Origin: Parabacteroides sp. PFB2-10
GTDB taxonomy: Bacteria; Bacteroidota; Bacteroidia; Bacteroidales; Tannerellaceae
Direction: 5' to 3'
Assembly: GCF_029893085.1 (NCBI RefSeq)
Contig: NZ_JARXWI010000001.1
Span: 1-64,000 of the forward strand
Length of the DNA stretch: 64,000 nucleotides
The first letter of the stretch is position 1. Every line of letters begins with the position of its first letter. Shown here piece by piece: positions 44,230-53,116 of the stretch. Position numbers and translations under genes: made by a program. The notes beneath the pieces were generated by a model. The model made no database searches. It had not been told where the DNA came from and saw only the letters and a program-made list of their open reading frames with translations.

Positions 44230-46674
44230 CTAACGAACAACCACTTCCGCCGGTTTCAGCCAGGGAGAGGTGAAGCGCACTTTGATTGTTCCAGCTTCGC
44301 CGGTAGGTTGGATGTAAGCCAATAGGCGTCCCTGGTAAACACGGTGCGCGTGATCGGTATAATCGGTCATATCGCTGTTATTACCTGCTTCCAGTCCCAG
44401 CAACTTCGCCGGACCTTCAATGCGGCAGGTCACCTCATTGTCGGATAACACCACGGGAATACCCTTCTCATCGACCACCTGCAGGATCACCTGTGCCACG
44501 CCATTCTCACATTCGCTCTTCAATACGGTCTCTACGGTGAGGGCGTATGGTTGTTCAGACGATTGAATAGCATAACGGGAAACCTCCTGATCGCCCGCAT
44601 CCAGTCCGATTACTTCTAATTTTCCTTTTTCATACGGAAGATCCCAATAGATAATGCCTGTATTATCATCATACTCTTTCGGCGTACCGATTTTCTTTCC
44701 ATTCAATATGAGCTGTGCCTTGGCCGCATTGGTATAACAAACAACACGAACCGACTGTCCATCTTCATAATTCCAGACAGACGGAGCATCCATGGAAGGT
44801 GGTCTCTCCCGCCGTTGATTGGCTGGGGCACCGGGACGAATAGGCATCGGCATATTCAGGGAGGTGCCCAGGTAAGCCATCGGTTTATCCGACCAGAGCG
44901 ACTGACGGAAATAACCTCTGGGTTTGATAAATCCGGCAAAGTTCACCATACCGGTATTCAACCCGCGGGAAGGCCAACGACCGGCTTCGCCCAGGTAGTC
45001 GAGCCCTGTCCAAAGGAATTGCCCAAAGATGTATTCATTGTCTCTCACGGCCTTCCAGGCGGCAAAGCCCTGTCCGTTCTCACTACCATAGATAACCCGC
45101 TTCGGATAGGTTTTATGATCTTCCGCATATTTGCTTTCCGTATAGTTGTATCCGGCAATATCTAAGGCACCGGGATATTCCGTCTGGTTCGACATGGCTA
45201 CACCGGCCAGTCCGGCTGTCGTAACACGGGAGGGATCAAACTTTTTCACAACGGCCACTAAGCGTTTGGCAATAGCTCCCAGGCGCATCGCATCCGGCGC
45301 ATCGGGATTGTATCCGCCATACGAGGCCTGCGTGAAGCCGGCCCGGTCGCCGCCCAGTACAGGATGTGAATAAGGATCGTTGGGATAATCCACCTCATTG
45401 CCGATACTCCAGGCAAAAACAGAGACATGATTGCGATCGCGGCGCACCATATCCTCCAGGTCTTTCTCGCCCCATTCTTCAAAGAAGTCATAGGCGCCCT
45501 GGAATCCCGGCGTGCCCACGTTCCAGCCTTCGAGCCATTTACGCTTAGGAAACTCCCACTCATCGTAGGCTTCATTCAATACGAGCAGCCCTAACTCATC
45601 GCATAGATCATAGAGTTCAGGAGCTTGTGGATTATGACTGGTGCGTATGGCGTTACATCCGATCTCTTTCAGGATAAGTAGACGACGCTTCCACACATCG
45701 AGCGGAACGGCCGCGCCCAAGACACCGGCATCATGATGAATGCAAACACCCTTCATCTTCATCCACTCGCCATTCAGGGCAAAGCCTTTGTCGGGATCAA
45801 ACGTAAAAGTACGGAAACCGGTACGGGTAGAGGTTTCGTCAATCACTTTTCCGTCGGCCAATACAGTAGTCTTCAAGGTATAAAGTACCGGATTATCCAA
45901 ATCCCACAAAGCGGGACGGTTTACCTTGATGGCGGTCGTTATTTTCGACTGACCGGCTGTCGCATGTAGTTTCTTTATGTTCTTTCCCACACTCTTTCCT
46001 GCGGGAGAGAGGAGTTCGTTTATAACTGTCAGGTTGGCGTTCGCCGATGTGCCGTTACTGATCTCCACCTCGATATGAAGCGTTCCTTGATTTTTCTTTA
46101 CCTCCGGATAAGCGAATACGCCCCATTGTGAGATATGTACCGGATTGGCATAGACCAGCCACACATGGCGGTAGATGCCCGAACCGGTATACCAGCGTGA
46201 ATCGGCCGACTGGCTATGATCCACCCGTACGTCGATCACATTCTCTTTTCCATATTCAACATAAGGAGTCGCATCATACATAAAGGAGATATACCCATTC
46301 GGACGTTTCCCCAATGAATGGCCATTCAGAAACACCTCGCTGCGGTTATAGACCCCTTCAAAATAGAGATACACCTTCTCTCCCTGTTTGTCCTGAGGGA
46401 TCGTAAGCGATTTGTGGTACCAGCCAATGCCGCCGGGCAGATAGCCTGTACAGCTCGACAAGGTAGGGCTCAATTGCCCTTTGACACTCCAGTCATGCGG
46501 AAGATCAACTTTTTGCCAGCGTTGGCGGTCGGCTTTCGTAAAATCGTCCAAGTCTCCTAATTGAAACAGCCAGCCTTCGTTGATCAACTCCGGTTGCCCG
46601 AAAGAAACCTGAGCGAATGACGGCTGGGTAAAGATGCTCAACAAAGCGATGGTTAACAGTTTGAATACACGCAT
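44230..46674 (-). CDS. GH2 family beta-galactosidase-like glycoside hydrolase, exported
   Basis: An 814-residue exported GH2 enzyme. A signal peptide (1-22, PSFAQ) is followed by sugar-binding and Ig-like domains (about 30-300) and a TIM barrel (about 300-610). The acid/base Glu is in AWSIGNEVDYPN (about 427), and the nucleophile is Glu in VIYGSENGQGF (about 529). A C-terminal domain (about 640-814) follows. The catalytic pair is complete. Close homologs include beta-galactosidases and beta-glucuronidases, so the name galactosidase is provisional. A GH43 enzyme is encoded just upstream (gap of five bases), so the two are an operon. Confidence 0.88.
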   Translation of the reverse strand: MRVFKLLTIALLSIFTQPSFAQVSFGQPELINEGWLFQLGDLDDFTKADRQRWQKVDLPHDWSVKGQLSPTLSSCTGYLPGGIGWYHKSLTIPQDKQGEKVYLYFEGVYNRSEVFLNGHSLGKRPNGYISFMYDATPYVEYGKENVIDVRVDHSQSADSRWYTGSGIYRHVWLVYANPVHISQWGVFAYPEVKKNQGTLHIEVEISNGTSANANLTVINELLSPAGKSVGKNIKKLHATAGQSKITTAIKVNRPALWDLDNPVLYTLKTTVLADGKVIDETSTRTGFRTFTFDPDKGFALNGEWMKMKGVCIHHDAGVLGAAVPLDVWKRRLLILKEIGCNAIRTSHNPQAPELYDLCDELGLLVLNEAYDEWEFPKRKWLEGWNVGTPGFQGAYDFFEEWGEKDLEDMVRRDRNHVSVFAWSIGNEVDYPNDPYSHPVLGGDRAGFTQASYGGYNPDAPDAMRLGAIAKRLVAVVKKFDPSRVTTAGLAGVAMSNQTEYPGALDIAGYNYTESKYAEDHKTYPKRVIYGSENGQGFAAWKAVRDNEYIFGQFLWTGLDYLGEAGRWPSRGLNTGMVNFAGFIKPRGYFRQSLWSDKPMAYLGTSLNMPMPIRPGAPANQRRERPPSMDAPSVWNYEDGQSVRVVCYTNAAKAQLILNGKKIGTPKEYDDNTGIIYWDLPYEKGKLEVIGLDAGDQEVSRYAIQSSEQPYALTVETVLKSECENGVAQVILQVVDEKGIPVVLSDNEVTCRIEGPAKLLGLEAGNNSDMTDYTDHAHRVYQGRLLAYIQPTGEAGTIKVRFTSPWLKPAEVVVR

Positions 46675-46679
46675 ACTAT

Positions 46680-47801
46680 TTATTTATTAAGTGAGTCGAA
46701 AATAGTCAGATCCCATTCGTCGTACCATTTTAGAAACGGCAATCCGTTCTCGAACTGAATCGGCAGCCAGATATAGGTCGCTTCCGAAGGGCGGCGCGGC
46801 GTCCATCGGTCGCCCATAAAGATAAAGGCATCCTTCTTGCCGGCCACCGGCAGTATGTAGGTGCTTTGCGAATGGAAAGTCAATTCGGCATCGTCTCCCC
46901 GACAGGGATTGTCATGTTGCGTCCAGGGACCCCAGATCGAAGGAGCGGAAAACATACGGGCGGCATTGGGCGCCCAGCCGGTACAACCGGAGGTGATCAT
47001 AAAATAGGTATTGTCTTTCTTGAAGATCGCCGGCGCTTCATTGTGCCCGCAAGGGAAGATACGGATATATTTACCCGTATGCCAGAGGTAATCGTCCGAC
47101 AATTCGGCAATATTCAGCGTGAGGTTGTCTTCGGCAGCATAGATATGATAGGCCTTCCCGTCATCGTCGACATACAACGTCATATCCCGCGACATCTGCC
47201 CGCCCTGAAAATGATCGCGTACAAAAAGACCCTGACCGACCGCCTCCAGCCATTCGGGCGTCCAGCCTTTCAATTCTTTGGCCGTAATGGTTCGTGTTTT
47301 ATCCTCTTCCGGCATATTCTCCGGCCAGTAGCCGGCATTCGGACGGCAGGAATAGAGATAACGATAAGGACCGGTCGGGCTGTCGCTCACGGCAACAGCT
47401 GCACGTGCCGCCCAGTAACCCTTCCCTTTCAGTTCCAGGTGGAACCACATCACATACTTTCCGGTCTTTTCATTGTAGATCACCTTGGGACGTTCCAATA
47501 CGCACCCTCTCTCAATATCATGAAAAGAGCTATCGGGCATCACACTGAGGGCAACCCCTTCGTTTTTCCAATTCACCAGATCGCGGGAAGAATAGCAGGT
47601 AACACCCACCAACGCGGCACTTGTATTTTCCGCCTTATGTTCTCCAAACCAATAATAGGTTCCATCCTGATACAGAATACCCCCACCATGGGCATTCACA
47701 TGAACCCCCGTGTTGTCTTTCCAAAAGGTGCCGGGAACAATTTTTTGCGCTTGCACCGGCAGGCACAAGGCGAGTAAAAGTACATAATAACTACATTTCA
47801 T
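46680..47801 (-). CDS. GH43-like glycoside hydrolase, exported
   Basis: A 373-residue exported enzyme with a signal peptide (1-18, LPVQAQ). The five-bladed propeller motifs include WKDNTGVHVNAHGGGILYQDGTYYWFGEHK (about 26-55), ERPKVIYNEKTGKYVMWFHLE (about 104-124) and GHNEAPAIFKKDNTYFMITSGCTG (about 237-260). NAHGGGIL is typical of the galactan-acting GH43 branch (exo-beta-1,3-galactanase). The ATG at 47801 gives a clean signal peptide; codons further upstream would add an unusual 39 residues across the promoter. With the GH2 and beta-helix genes it suggests attack on a galactose-containing side chain of plant glycan, inferred from family only. Confidence 0.85.
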   Translation of the reverse strand: MKCSYYVLLLALCLPVQAQKIVPGTFWKDNTGVHVNAHGGGILYQDGTYYWFGEHKAENTSAALVGVTCYSSRDLVNWKNEGVALSVMPDSSFHDIERGCVLERPKVIYNEKTGKYVMWFHLELKGKGYWAARAAVAVSDSPTGPYRYLYSCRPNAGYWPENMPEEDKTRTITAKELKGWTPEWLEAVGQGLFVRDHFQGGQMSRDMTLYVDDDGKAYHIYAAEDNLTLNIAELSDDYLWHTGKYIRIFPCGHNEAPAIFKKDNTYFMITSGCTGWAPNAARMFSAPSIWGPWTQHDNPCRGDDAELTFHSQSTYILPVAGKKDAFIFMGDRWTPRRPSEATYIWLPIQFENGLPFLKWYDEWDLTIFDSLNK

Positions 47802-47843
47802 AATCGTAATAATTCGTTTAATAAAAAGGAAGTAATTTTTCTG

Positions 47844-47851
47844 CAAATATA
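47844..47851 (-). promoter_or_regulatory. -7 element for the GH43-GH2 operon
   Basis: Minus-strand TATATTTG, an exact match, 42 bases before the GH43 ATG. Confidence 0.65.
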
Positions 47852-47925
47852 TGATTATTAATCCATACACTGAAAAGGGAGTGCTTTTATACACCTGATA
47901 ACTTTTTTCGCCCCCCAACCTTCTA

Positions 47926-48100
47926 AAATGTTAAAATATTGATTGTAAGCAAAACGGTCGTTTTACTTACAAATCCATACGTTAAAAAGTGTTTCTCCCG
48001 GGAGTTTGTCAAAAAAGTCCCGCCTTTTTGCGCGCAAACTCCTGCCGAAATTACAAATCGTAAATCGGGGCTTTTCCCGAAAATGAACATTTTAACATTT
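47926..48100 (+). repeat. Palindromic intergenic element, copy D (long type)
   Basis: A 175-bp copy with perfect 12-bp inverted ends AAATGTTAAAAT (47926-47937) and ATTTTAACATTT (48089-48100). The interior closely follows copy B: GTAAGCAAAACGG-type hairpin, CCATACGTTAAAAAGTG, CTCCCGGGAG at 47995-48004, CTCCTGCCGAAATTACAAAT. It is in a divergent gap of about 500 bases between the GH43 and DUF3127 genes. Beyond it, TACCTTCG at 48273-48280 may be the -7 element of the DUF3127 gene. Confidence 0.88.
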
Positions 48101-48308
48101 GCTTACACTTTCATAAAATGACTGAATTGTTTCATAATAGGGAGATTTCCTTTTTGTAAGAATTGATGATTTCCCAATTTATCATTTTGTCAAAGTGATA
48201 TCACAAATAGAAAAAAAAGAGCAAAAACAAAGAATCCTCCTCTTCGTATTAGCAAGTTTTCAGGGAAAAGCTTACCTTCGTAGCACTAAAAAAACAGAGT
48301 ATATACAA

Positions 48309-48701
48309 ATGGAAATTACCGGAAAGATAATCGCTGTACTCCCGGAGGTCGGAGGTATCAGCAAAACAGGCAACGAGTGGAAAAAACAAGAATACGTACT
48401 GGAAACGCAGGAGCAGTATCCTAAGAAGGTATGTTTTCAGATCTTTGGTGCCGATCGCATCGCGCAGGCCAATATCCAGGCAGGCGAAACTGTCATTGTC
48501 TCTTTCGATATCGATAGCCGCGAGTATCAGGGACGTTGGTTTACAAACATCAATGCATGGAAGGTAGACCGTCCGGTTGCCGGCGCGTCGGCCGACCCAC
48601 AAATGGTGACTCCTCCCGACTTCGTACCCGGCGGAGCGCCTGTCGCACCTTCTCCTGCAGCTTCTCCGATGGATAATCCGGTCGACGATCTGCCCTTTTA
48701 A
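48309..48701 (+). CDS. DUF3127 protein with an SSB-type C-terminal tip
   Basis: A 130-residue protein of the DUF3127 family. Residues 1-88 have the pattern of an OB-fold (ITGKIIAVLPEVGG, FQIFGADRIAQANIQAGETVIVSFDIDSREYQGRWFTNINAWKV). It is followed by a flexible Ala/Pro-rich tail and ends MDNPVDDLPF. This is the same acidic-hydrophobic tip as in single-stranded DNA-binding proteins (DDIPF), which recruits repair proteins. I infer an SSB-like role. It is a small gene before the antiporter gene (12 bases), with no main ssb partner here. The start at 48309 is set by the family; upstream codons are not conserved. Confidence 0.75.
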   Translation: MEITGKIIAVLPEVGGISKTGNEWKKQEYVLETQEQYPKKVCFQIFGADRIAQANIQAGETVIVSFDIDSREYQGRWFTNINAWKVDRPVAGASADPQMVTPPDFVPGGAPVAPSPAASPMDNPVDDLPF

Positions 48702-48713
48702 ATCGTTTTCCAT

Positions 48714-49676
48714 ATGAATATTCTATACCTGATTGGAGGATTGGTTCTTATATTGATAGGAGCCAATGCGCTGACCGATGGCGCCTCTTCGATTGCCAAG
48801 CGGTTTCATATATCTAATCTGGTGATTGGGCTTACGATCGTAGCCTTCGGCACATCGGCTCCCGAGCTGACCGTGAGTGTCGTCTCCGCCCTGAAAGGCA
48901 GCGGCGACCTGGCAGTGGGGAATGTTATCGGTAGTAATATATTCAATTCGCTGATGATCATAGGCTGTACGGCAGCCATTATCCCCATCAGTATTACCAA
49001 AAGCACCCTCACACGCGAGATACCTCTCTGCCTGTTGGCGTCCGTAGCCCTTTTCCTTTGCGCGAGCGATATATGGATAAACAAAGAGGCAGCCAATATG
49101 ATCGACCGCACTGAAGGTATGTTATTGCTTTGTTTCTTCCTGATTTTCCTGGGATACACCTTTGCTATTGCCCGCAAAAAGCCGGAAGGGGAAGAGCGGG
49201 TAGAAGAAGCAACGATCAAAGATATGCCCGTTTGGCGATCCGCCCTCTATGTGATTGGCGGCTTAGTCGGGCTTGTTTACGGCGGTCAGTTCTTTGTCGA
49301 CGGAGCATCGGGCATCGCACGCGGACTGGGCGTAAGCGAATCGATCATCGGTCTTACCTTAGTAGCGGGCGGAACCTCCCTGCCGGAACTGGCTACTTCG
49401 GTCGTAGCCGCCTTGAAAAAGAATCCTGAAATGGCCATTGGTAATGTGGTCGGATCCAACCTGTTCAATATCTTTTTTGTCCTGGGGTGCAGCGCTTCCA
49501 TTACACCGCTATCCATTCAGGGGATCGATAACGTAGACTTTTCCGTACTGATCGGCTCAGCCCTTTTGATGTATCTCTTCGGGTTATTCATCAAAAAAAG
49601 AACCATTACCCGCCTCGAAGGCGTGGTGATGATCCTTTGTTATGTGGCCTACACGAGCTATCTTATAATGAAATGA
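48714..49676 (+). CDS. Calcium/sodium antiporter (CaCA family)
   Basis: A 320-residue inner-membrane antiporter with about ten helices. The two alpha-repeats are plain and inverted in topology: GTSAPELTVSVVSALKGSGDLAVGNVIGSN (about 44-73) and GGTSLPELATSVVAALKKNPEMAIGNVVGSN (about 221-251). They carry the Glu and the Gly-Asn residues that bind the cations. The length and spacing fit YrbG-type proteins. It may expel calcium in exchange for sodium. It ends in a 51-bp perfect inverted repeat. Confidence 0.93.
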   Translation: MNILYLIGGLVLILIGANALTDGASSIAKRFHISNLVIGLTIVAFGTSAPELTVSVVSALKGSGDLAVGNVIGSNIFNSLMIIGCTAAIIPISITKSTLTREIPLCLLASVALFLCASDIWINKEAANMIDRTEGMLLLCFFLIFLGYTFAIARKKPEGEERVEEATIKDMPVWRSALYVIGGLVGLVYGGQFFVDGASGIARGLGVSESIIGLTLVAGGTSLPELATSVVAALKKNPEMAIGNVVGSNLFNIFFVLGCSASITPLSIQGIDNVDFSVLIGSALLMYLFGLFIKKRTITRLEGVVMILCYVAYTSYLIMK

Positions 49677-49780
49677 TGAATCGAAGATCGGCCTTAGCCA
49701 ATTATGAATGATGAATTATGAATTGTAGCTCATAATTCATCATTCATAATTGGCTAAGGCCGATCTTCGATTCATCATTT
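49671..49780. repeat. 51-bp perfect inverted repeat
   Basis: Left arm 49671-49721 (starting AAATGATGAATCGAAGATCG) and right arm 49730-49780 pair over all 51 bases. The 8-base loop is ATTGTAGC. The left arm includes the antiporter stop. It lies between convergent genes and could stop transcription from both sides, though no T-run follows. An inner part (AATTATGAATGATGAATTAT) recurs at 53042-53113. Confidence 0.95.
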
Positions 49781-49785
49781 CTTTC

Positions 49786-52041
49786 TCACTCCGCTACTCT
49801 TCCTACGGATTTCACATTCTTATGTTTGGAGAGAGAGACGCACATGCGTTGAATATCTTCCACATCATGTACCTTCATTTTGATGCGTCCCTCGAACATA
49901 CCGTCTTTGGCTTCGATCAGGATGCGCTGGATGTTCACGCTATATTCCGCAATGGTTTTGGAGATATCCGTCAGGACACCAACGGCATCAATTCCCTTGA
50001 TTTCCAATGTGGCATCGAAGGATGCCGTCTCGTGGCTGCTCCATTGCGTATTGAGAATACGCTCACCGAAGCTGCTCTTCAGACGCATGGCTATCGGGCA
50101 CGAGCGTTTATGCACAATCACATTGCCGTCGTCGTTGATAAAGCCCAAGGCATCGTCGCCCGGAATAGGTTTGCAGCAGTCGGCAATCACGTAGTTGCGC
50201 ACAAACCCCTCCTCCCGCAGAATGTAAGGTTTAGACTTATCATACCGCGGCTTATCGGCAACCGGTTCCGGTTCTTCCTTCGCCTGCTCTTTCTTTGCAT
50301 TCTTATTTCCGCCTCCAAAGGCCTGCTTCACATACTTGAACAGGAGGTTGTCGCTCTTCTCTTTCAATAGCTTCCGGATATTTTCCGGCAGCACCACATC
50401 CTCTTTCTCTACCGCATAGAAAAACTCCTCCTTACGCGGAAAACCAAAATACATGGACAGTTTATCCATATTCGAGGTGTTCGCCTCCATCTCTGCGTGT
50501 TTAAAAGCCGCCAATACCTTGCGCTCTCCCTGCCGGGCCGCCTCTTTACGTACTTTCTTCAATACGGCATCGATCCGCGCCCGTGCCCTGGCTGTCGTCA
50601 CAAAATTCAGCCATTCCGGCTGCGGCTCCTGCGAACGGGAAGTCAATATCTCTACCTGATCCCCGCTTTTGAGCGGATGGCTAAGCGGCACTAAGCGATG
50701 ATTCACCTTGGCACCTATGCAGTTGTTTCCGATATCGGTATGCAGGGCATAGGCGAAATCGAGGGCGGTTGCCCCCTGGGGTAGGGTTTTCATGTCGCCC
50801 TTCGGCGTGAAGACAAATATTTCGGAAGAATAGAGATTCAGTTTGATCGTGTCGAGAAAATCCAGGGCATCCGGATTCGGGCTTTCCAGGATCTCGGTAA
50901 TCGTCTGCAGCCATTTGTCCAATTCCGTGTCTTCCTCCACCGTGCTTTCTTTGTATTTCCAATGGGCGGCAAATCCTTTTTCGGCAATCTCATCCATACG
51001 GCGGCTGCGGATCTGTATCTCCACCCACTCACCATCGGGTCCCATCACGGTTAGGTGGAGTGCCTGGTAACCATTGGCTTTCGAGCGGCTCACCCAGTCG
51101 CGGATCCGATCCGGCCGGATGCGGTAGATATCCGTAATGGCCGAGTAGATATCCCAGCATTGGTTCTTCTCATCGATGCCGGGAAGCGGATCGAAAATAA
51201 TGCGGACAGCGTAGATGTCGTAGATATCATCGAAGCTCACCCCTTTGTTTTGCATCTTATTCCAGATGGAATAGACCGATTTCACCCGGGCTTTCATATC
51301 ATAATCCAAGCCCATCGCCTTCAGACGGGTATCGACCGGGGCACGAAAATGGTTGAACAGCGTATTACGCGCCTCTTCGGTTGCTTTCAGCTTGTCGCTG
51401 ATAAATTGATATTCCTGCGGGTGTTCGTATTTGAAGCTGAGGTCTTCCAGTTCGGTTTTGATAGAAAAAAGCCCCAGGCGGTGCGCCAGAGGGGCATAGA
51501 GGTAAAGGGTTTCGCCGGCGATCTTGAATTGTTTGTCGGGACGCATCGCACCCAGGGTACGCATATTGTGCAAGCGGTCGGCGATCTTAATCAGGATCAC
51601 CCGGATATCATCGCTCATGGTCAATAGCAGTTTGCGGAAATTCTCCGCCTGCGCCGAGGCCTGCTCCCCGAAAATTCCTCCGGATATTTTCGTTAATCCA
51701 TCGACAATCTGTGCGATCTTCGGGCCAAACATATTGGTGATATCGTCAACCGTATACTCGGTATCCTCCACCACATCGTGCAACAGGGCAGAACAAATCG
51801 AGGTAGAGCCCAGCCCCATCTCACCGCAGACAATGCGAGCCACCGCCAGCGGGTGCATAATATAGGGCTCACCCGAACGCCGCTTGGCTCCCTGGTGCGC
51901 CTGGTTGGCAAAATTAAAAGCCTTGGTGATACGTTCTATCTTCCGCCGATGGTTCGATTGCAGATATTCTTCCAGCAGCTTATCAAACTCAGACTGTACC
52001 ATCTGCTCATCGGTCATTTTCGCATCTTTTATATCGCTCAT
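49786..52041 (-). CDS. Bifunctional (p)ppGpp synthase/hydrolase RelA/SpoT
   Basis: A 751-residue long RSH enzyme. The HD hydrolase domain (about 40-195) has LLHDVVEDT and KIADRLHNMRTL. The synthase domain (about 235-350) has RVKSVYSIWNKMQ, DIYAVRIIF and SKANGYQALHLTV. A TGS domain (about 400-460; TLPQGATALDFAYALHTDIG) and a C-terminal ACT domain (about 670-751) follow. Both active sites appear complete, so it should make and degrade the alarmone. A TATATTTG on the minus strand (52076-52083) is its -7 element. Confidence 0.95.
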   Translation of the reverse strand: MSDIKDAKMTDEQMVQSEFDKLLEEYLQSNHRRKIERITKAFNFANQAHQGAKRRSGEPYIMHPLAVARIVCGEMGLGSTSICSALLHDVVEDTEYTVDDITNMFGPKIAQIVDGLTKISGGIFGEQASAQAENFRKLLLTMSDDIRVILIKIADRLHNMRTLGAMRPDKQFKIAGETLYLYAPLAHRLGLFSIKTELEDLSFKYEHPQEYQFISDKLKATEEARNTLFNHFRAPVDTRLKAMGLDYDMKARVKSVYSIWNKMQNKGVSFDDIYDIYAVRIIFDPLPGIDEKNQCWDIYSAITDIYRIRPDRIRDWVSRSKANGYQALHLTVMGPDGEWVEIQIRSRRMDEIAEKGFAAHWKYKESTVEEDTELDKWLQTITEILESPNPDALDFLDTIKLNLYSSEIFVFTPKGDMKTLPQGATALDFAYALHTDIGNNCIGAKVNHRLVPLSHPLKSGDQVEILTSRSQEPQPEWLNFVTTARARARIDAVLKKVRKEAARQGERKVLAAFKHAEMEANTSNMDKLSMYFGFPRKEEFFYAVEKEDVVLPENIRKLLKEKSDNLLFKYVKQAFGGGNKNAKKEQAKEEPEPVADKPRYDKSKPYILREEGFVRNYVIADCCKPIPGDDALGFINDDGNVIVHKRSCPIAMRLKSSFGERILNTQWSSHETASFDATLEIKGIDAVGVLTDISKTIAEYSVNIQRILIEAKDGMFEGRIKMKVHDVEDIQRMCVSLSKHKNVKSVGRVAE

Positions 52042-52075
52042 AAACAGTTCTCTTGGATTATAACATGCATGATTG

Positions 52076-52083
52076 CAAATATA
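52076..52083 (-). promoter_or_regulatory. -7 element for RelA/SpoT
   Basis: Minus-strand TATATTTG, an exact match, 34 bases before the ATG. Confidence 0.65.
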
Positions 52084-52157
52084 GATAAATATTTACGAAC
52101 GCTTGATACGACCGAACACCTTATTGCTTCCGTTTACGAGGCATGGAGGATAGAATA

Positions 52158-52190
52158 TAAAAAAGGCTGACTATTTCGATATAGTCAGCC
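52158..52190 (-). terminator. Terminator after nagB
   Basis: A 10-bp perfect stem GGCTGACTAT/ATAGTCAGCC (52165-52174 with 52181-52190), with TTCGAT as loop. On the minus strand it is followed by six T. Confidence 0.9.
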
Positions 52191-52213
52191 CCCTGTTCTG
52201 GTATTCCGGTACC

Positions 52214-53026
52214 TTACACCAACAAGGTGTCGGGATTGAGGTTGTTCTTTTCGATGTCCTTGAAGTAGTTGTAGGTACCGACTTTTATTTCGGCACAGGC
52301 TATTTCATCGGCTACGATGATTCCTTTCGGGTGGAGTTGCAGGGCGGTGATGGTCCACATCTGATTGACAGCACCTTCTACGGCTTGCTGCAACGCGCGC
52401 GCTTTGTTGTGTCCGTTTACCATGATAAGCACCTCTTTGGCATCCAATACGGTGCCGACTCCAACAGTCAGGGCTGTCTTCGGTACTTTATTCACATCGT
52501 TATCGAAGAAACGTGAGTTGGCAATGATTGTATCGGTCGTCAGTGTCTTCACGCGTGTGCGTGAGCTTAGGGAGGATCCCGGTTCGTTGAAAGCGATATG
52601 CCCGTCGGGACCAATACCGCCTAAGAACAAGTCTATTCCACCTACTGCTTTCATTTTGGCTTCGTAGGCCGTGCATTCTGCTTCCAGGTCGGCCGCGTTT
52701 CCATTCAGGATATGCACATTCTCAGCCGGAATATCGATGTGGCTGAAGAAGTTGTTCCACATAAAAGAATGATAACTCTGCGCATGCTCCTTCGGTAGTC
52801 CGATATACTCATCCATATTGAAGGTGATCACATGTTGAAAGGAAACCACTCCCTGTTTGTTCAGTTCAATCAGGTGTTTGTATGCACCCAACGGAGAAGA
52901 TCCGGTAGGCAAGCCCAGTACGAAAGGTTTTTCTGCGGTCGGATTGGCTTTCTTGATCTTTGAAGCCACATAATTGGCTGCCCAGCGTGACAGCTCGTCG
53001 TAATTCGGTTCGATAATTAGTCTCAT
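52214..53026 (-). CDS. nagB: Glucosamine-6-phosphate deaminase
   Basis: A 270-residue NagB that converts glucosamine-6-phosphate to fructose-6-phosphate and ammonia. [19 protein letters not shown] (about 38-56) binds the phosphate, [22 protein letters not shown] (about 69-90) holds catalytic Asp, and [24 protein letters not shown] (about 134-157) is the family signature with catalytic His and Glu. It is a cytoplasmic enzyme of amino-sugar use. An AT-rich hairpin (53042-53113) lies just upstream of it. Confidence 0.95.
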   Translation of the reverse strand: MRLIIEPNYDELSRWAANYVASKIKKANPTAEKPFVLGLPTGSSPLGAYKHLIELNKQGVVSFQHVITFNMDEYIGLPKEHAQSYHSFMWNNFFSHIDIPAENVHILNGNAADLEAECTAYEAKMKAVGGIDLFLGGIGPDGHIAFNEPGSSLSSRTRVKTLTTDTIIANSRFFDNDVNKVPKTALTVGVGTVLDAKEVLIMVNGHNKARALQQAVEGAVNQMWTITALQLHPKGIIVADEIACAEIKVGTYNYFKDIEKNNLNPDTLLV

Positions 53027-53041
53027 AGTACTTTTTTAATT

Positions 53042-53113
53042 ATGAATTATGAATTACGAATTATGAATTGACTGGGAAAGCAACCAACTCATAATTCATC
53101 ATTCATAATTCAT
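53042..53113. repeat. AT-rich imperfect hairpin
   Basis: 25-base arms (53042-53066 and 53089-53113) pair with three mismatches around a 22-base loop. The sequence ATGAATTATGAATGATGAAT is shared with the long inverted repeat at 49671-49780. It lies just after the FprA gene and may end its transcript or form part of the nagB leader. Confidence 0.8.
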
Positions 53114-53116
53114 CAT

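Noticed and set aside
46866-47777. 303-residue plus-strand frame
   Set aside because: Antisense shadow of the GH43 gene, which has clear family motifs and a signal peptide.
49671-49780. Insertion-sequence ends
   Set aside because: Only eight bases lie between the arms and no transposase is present.
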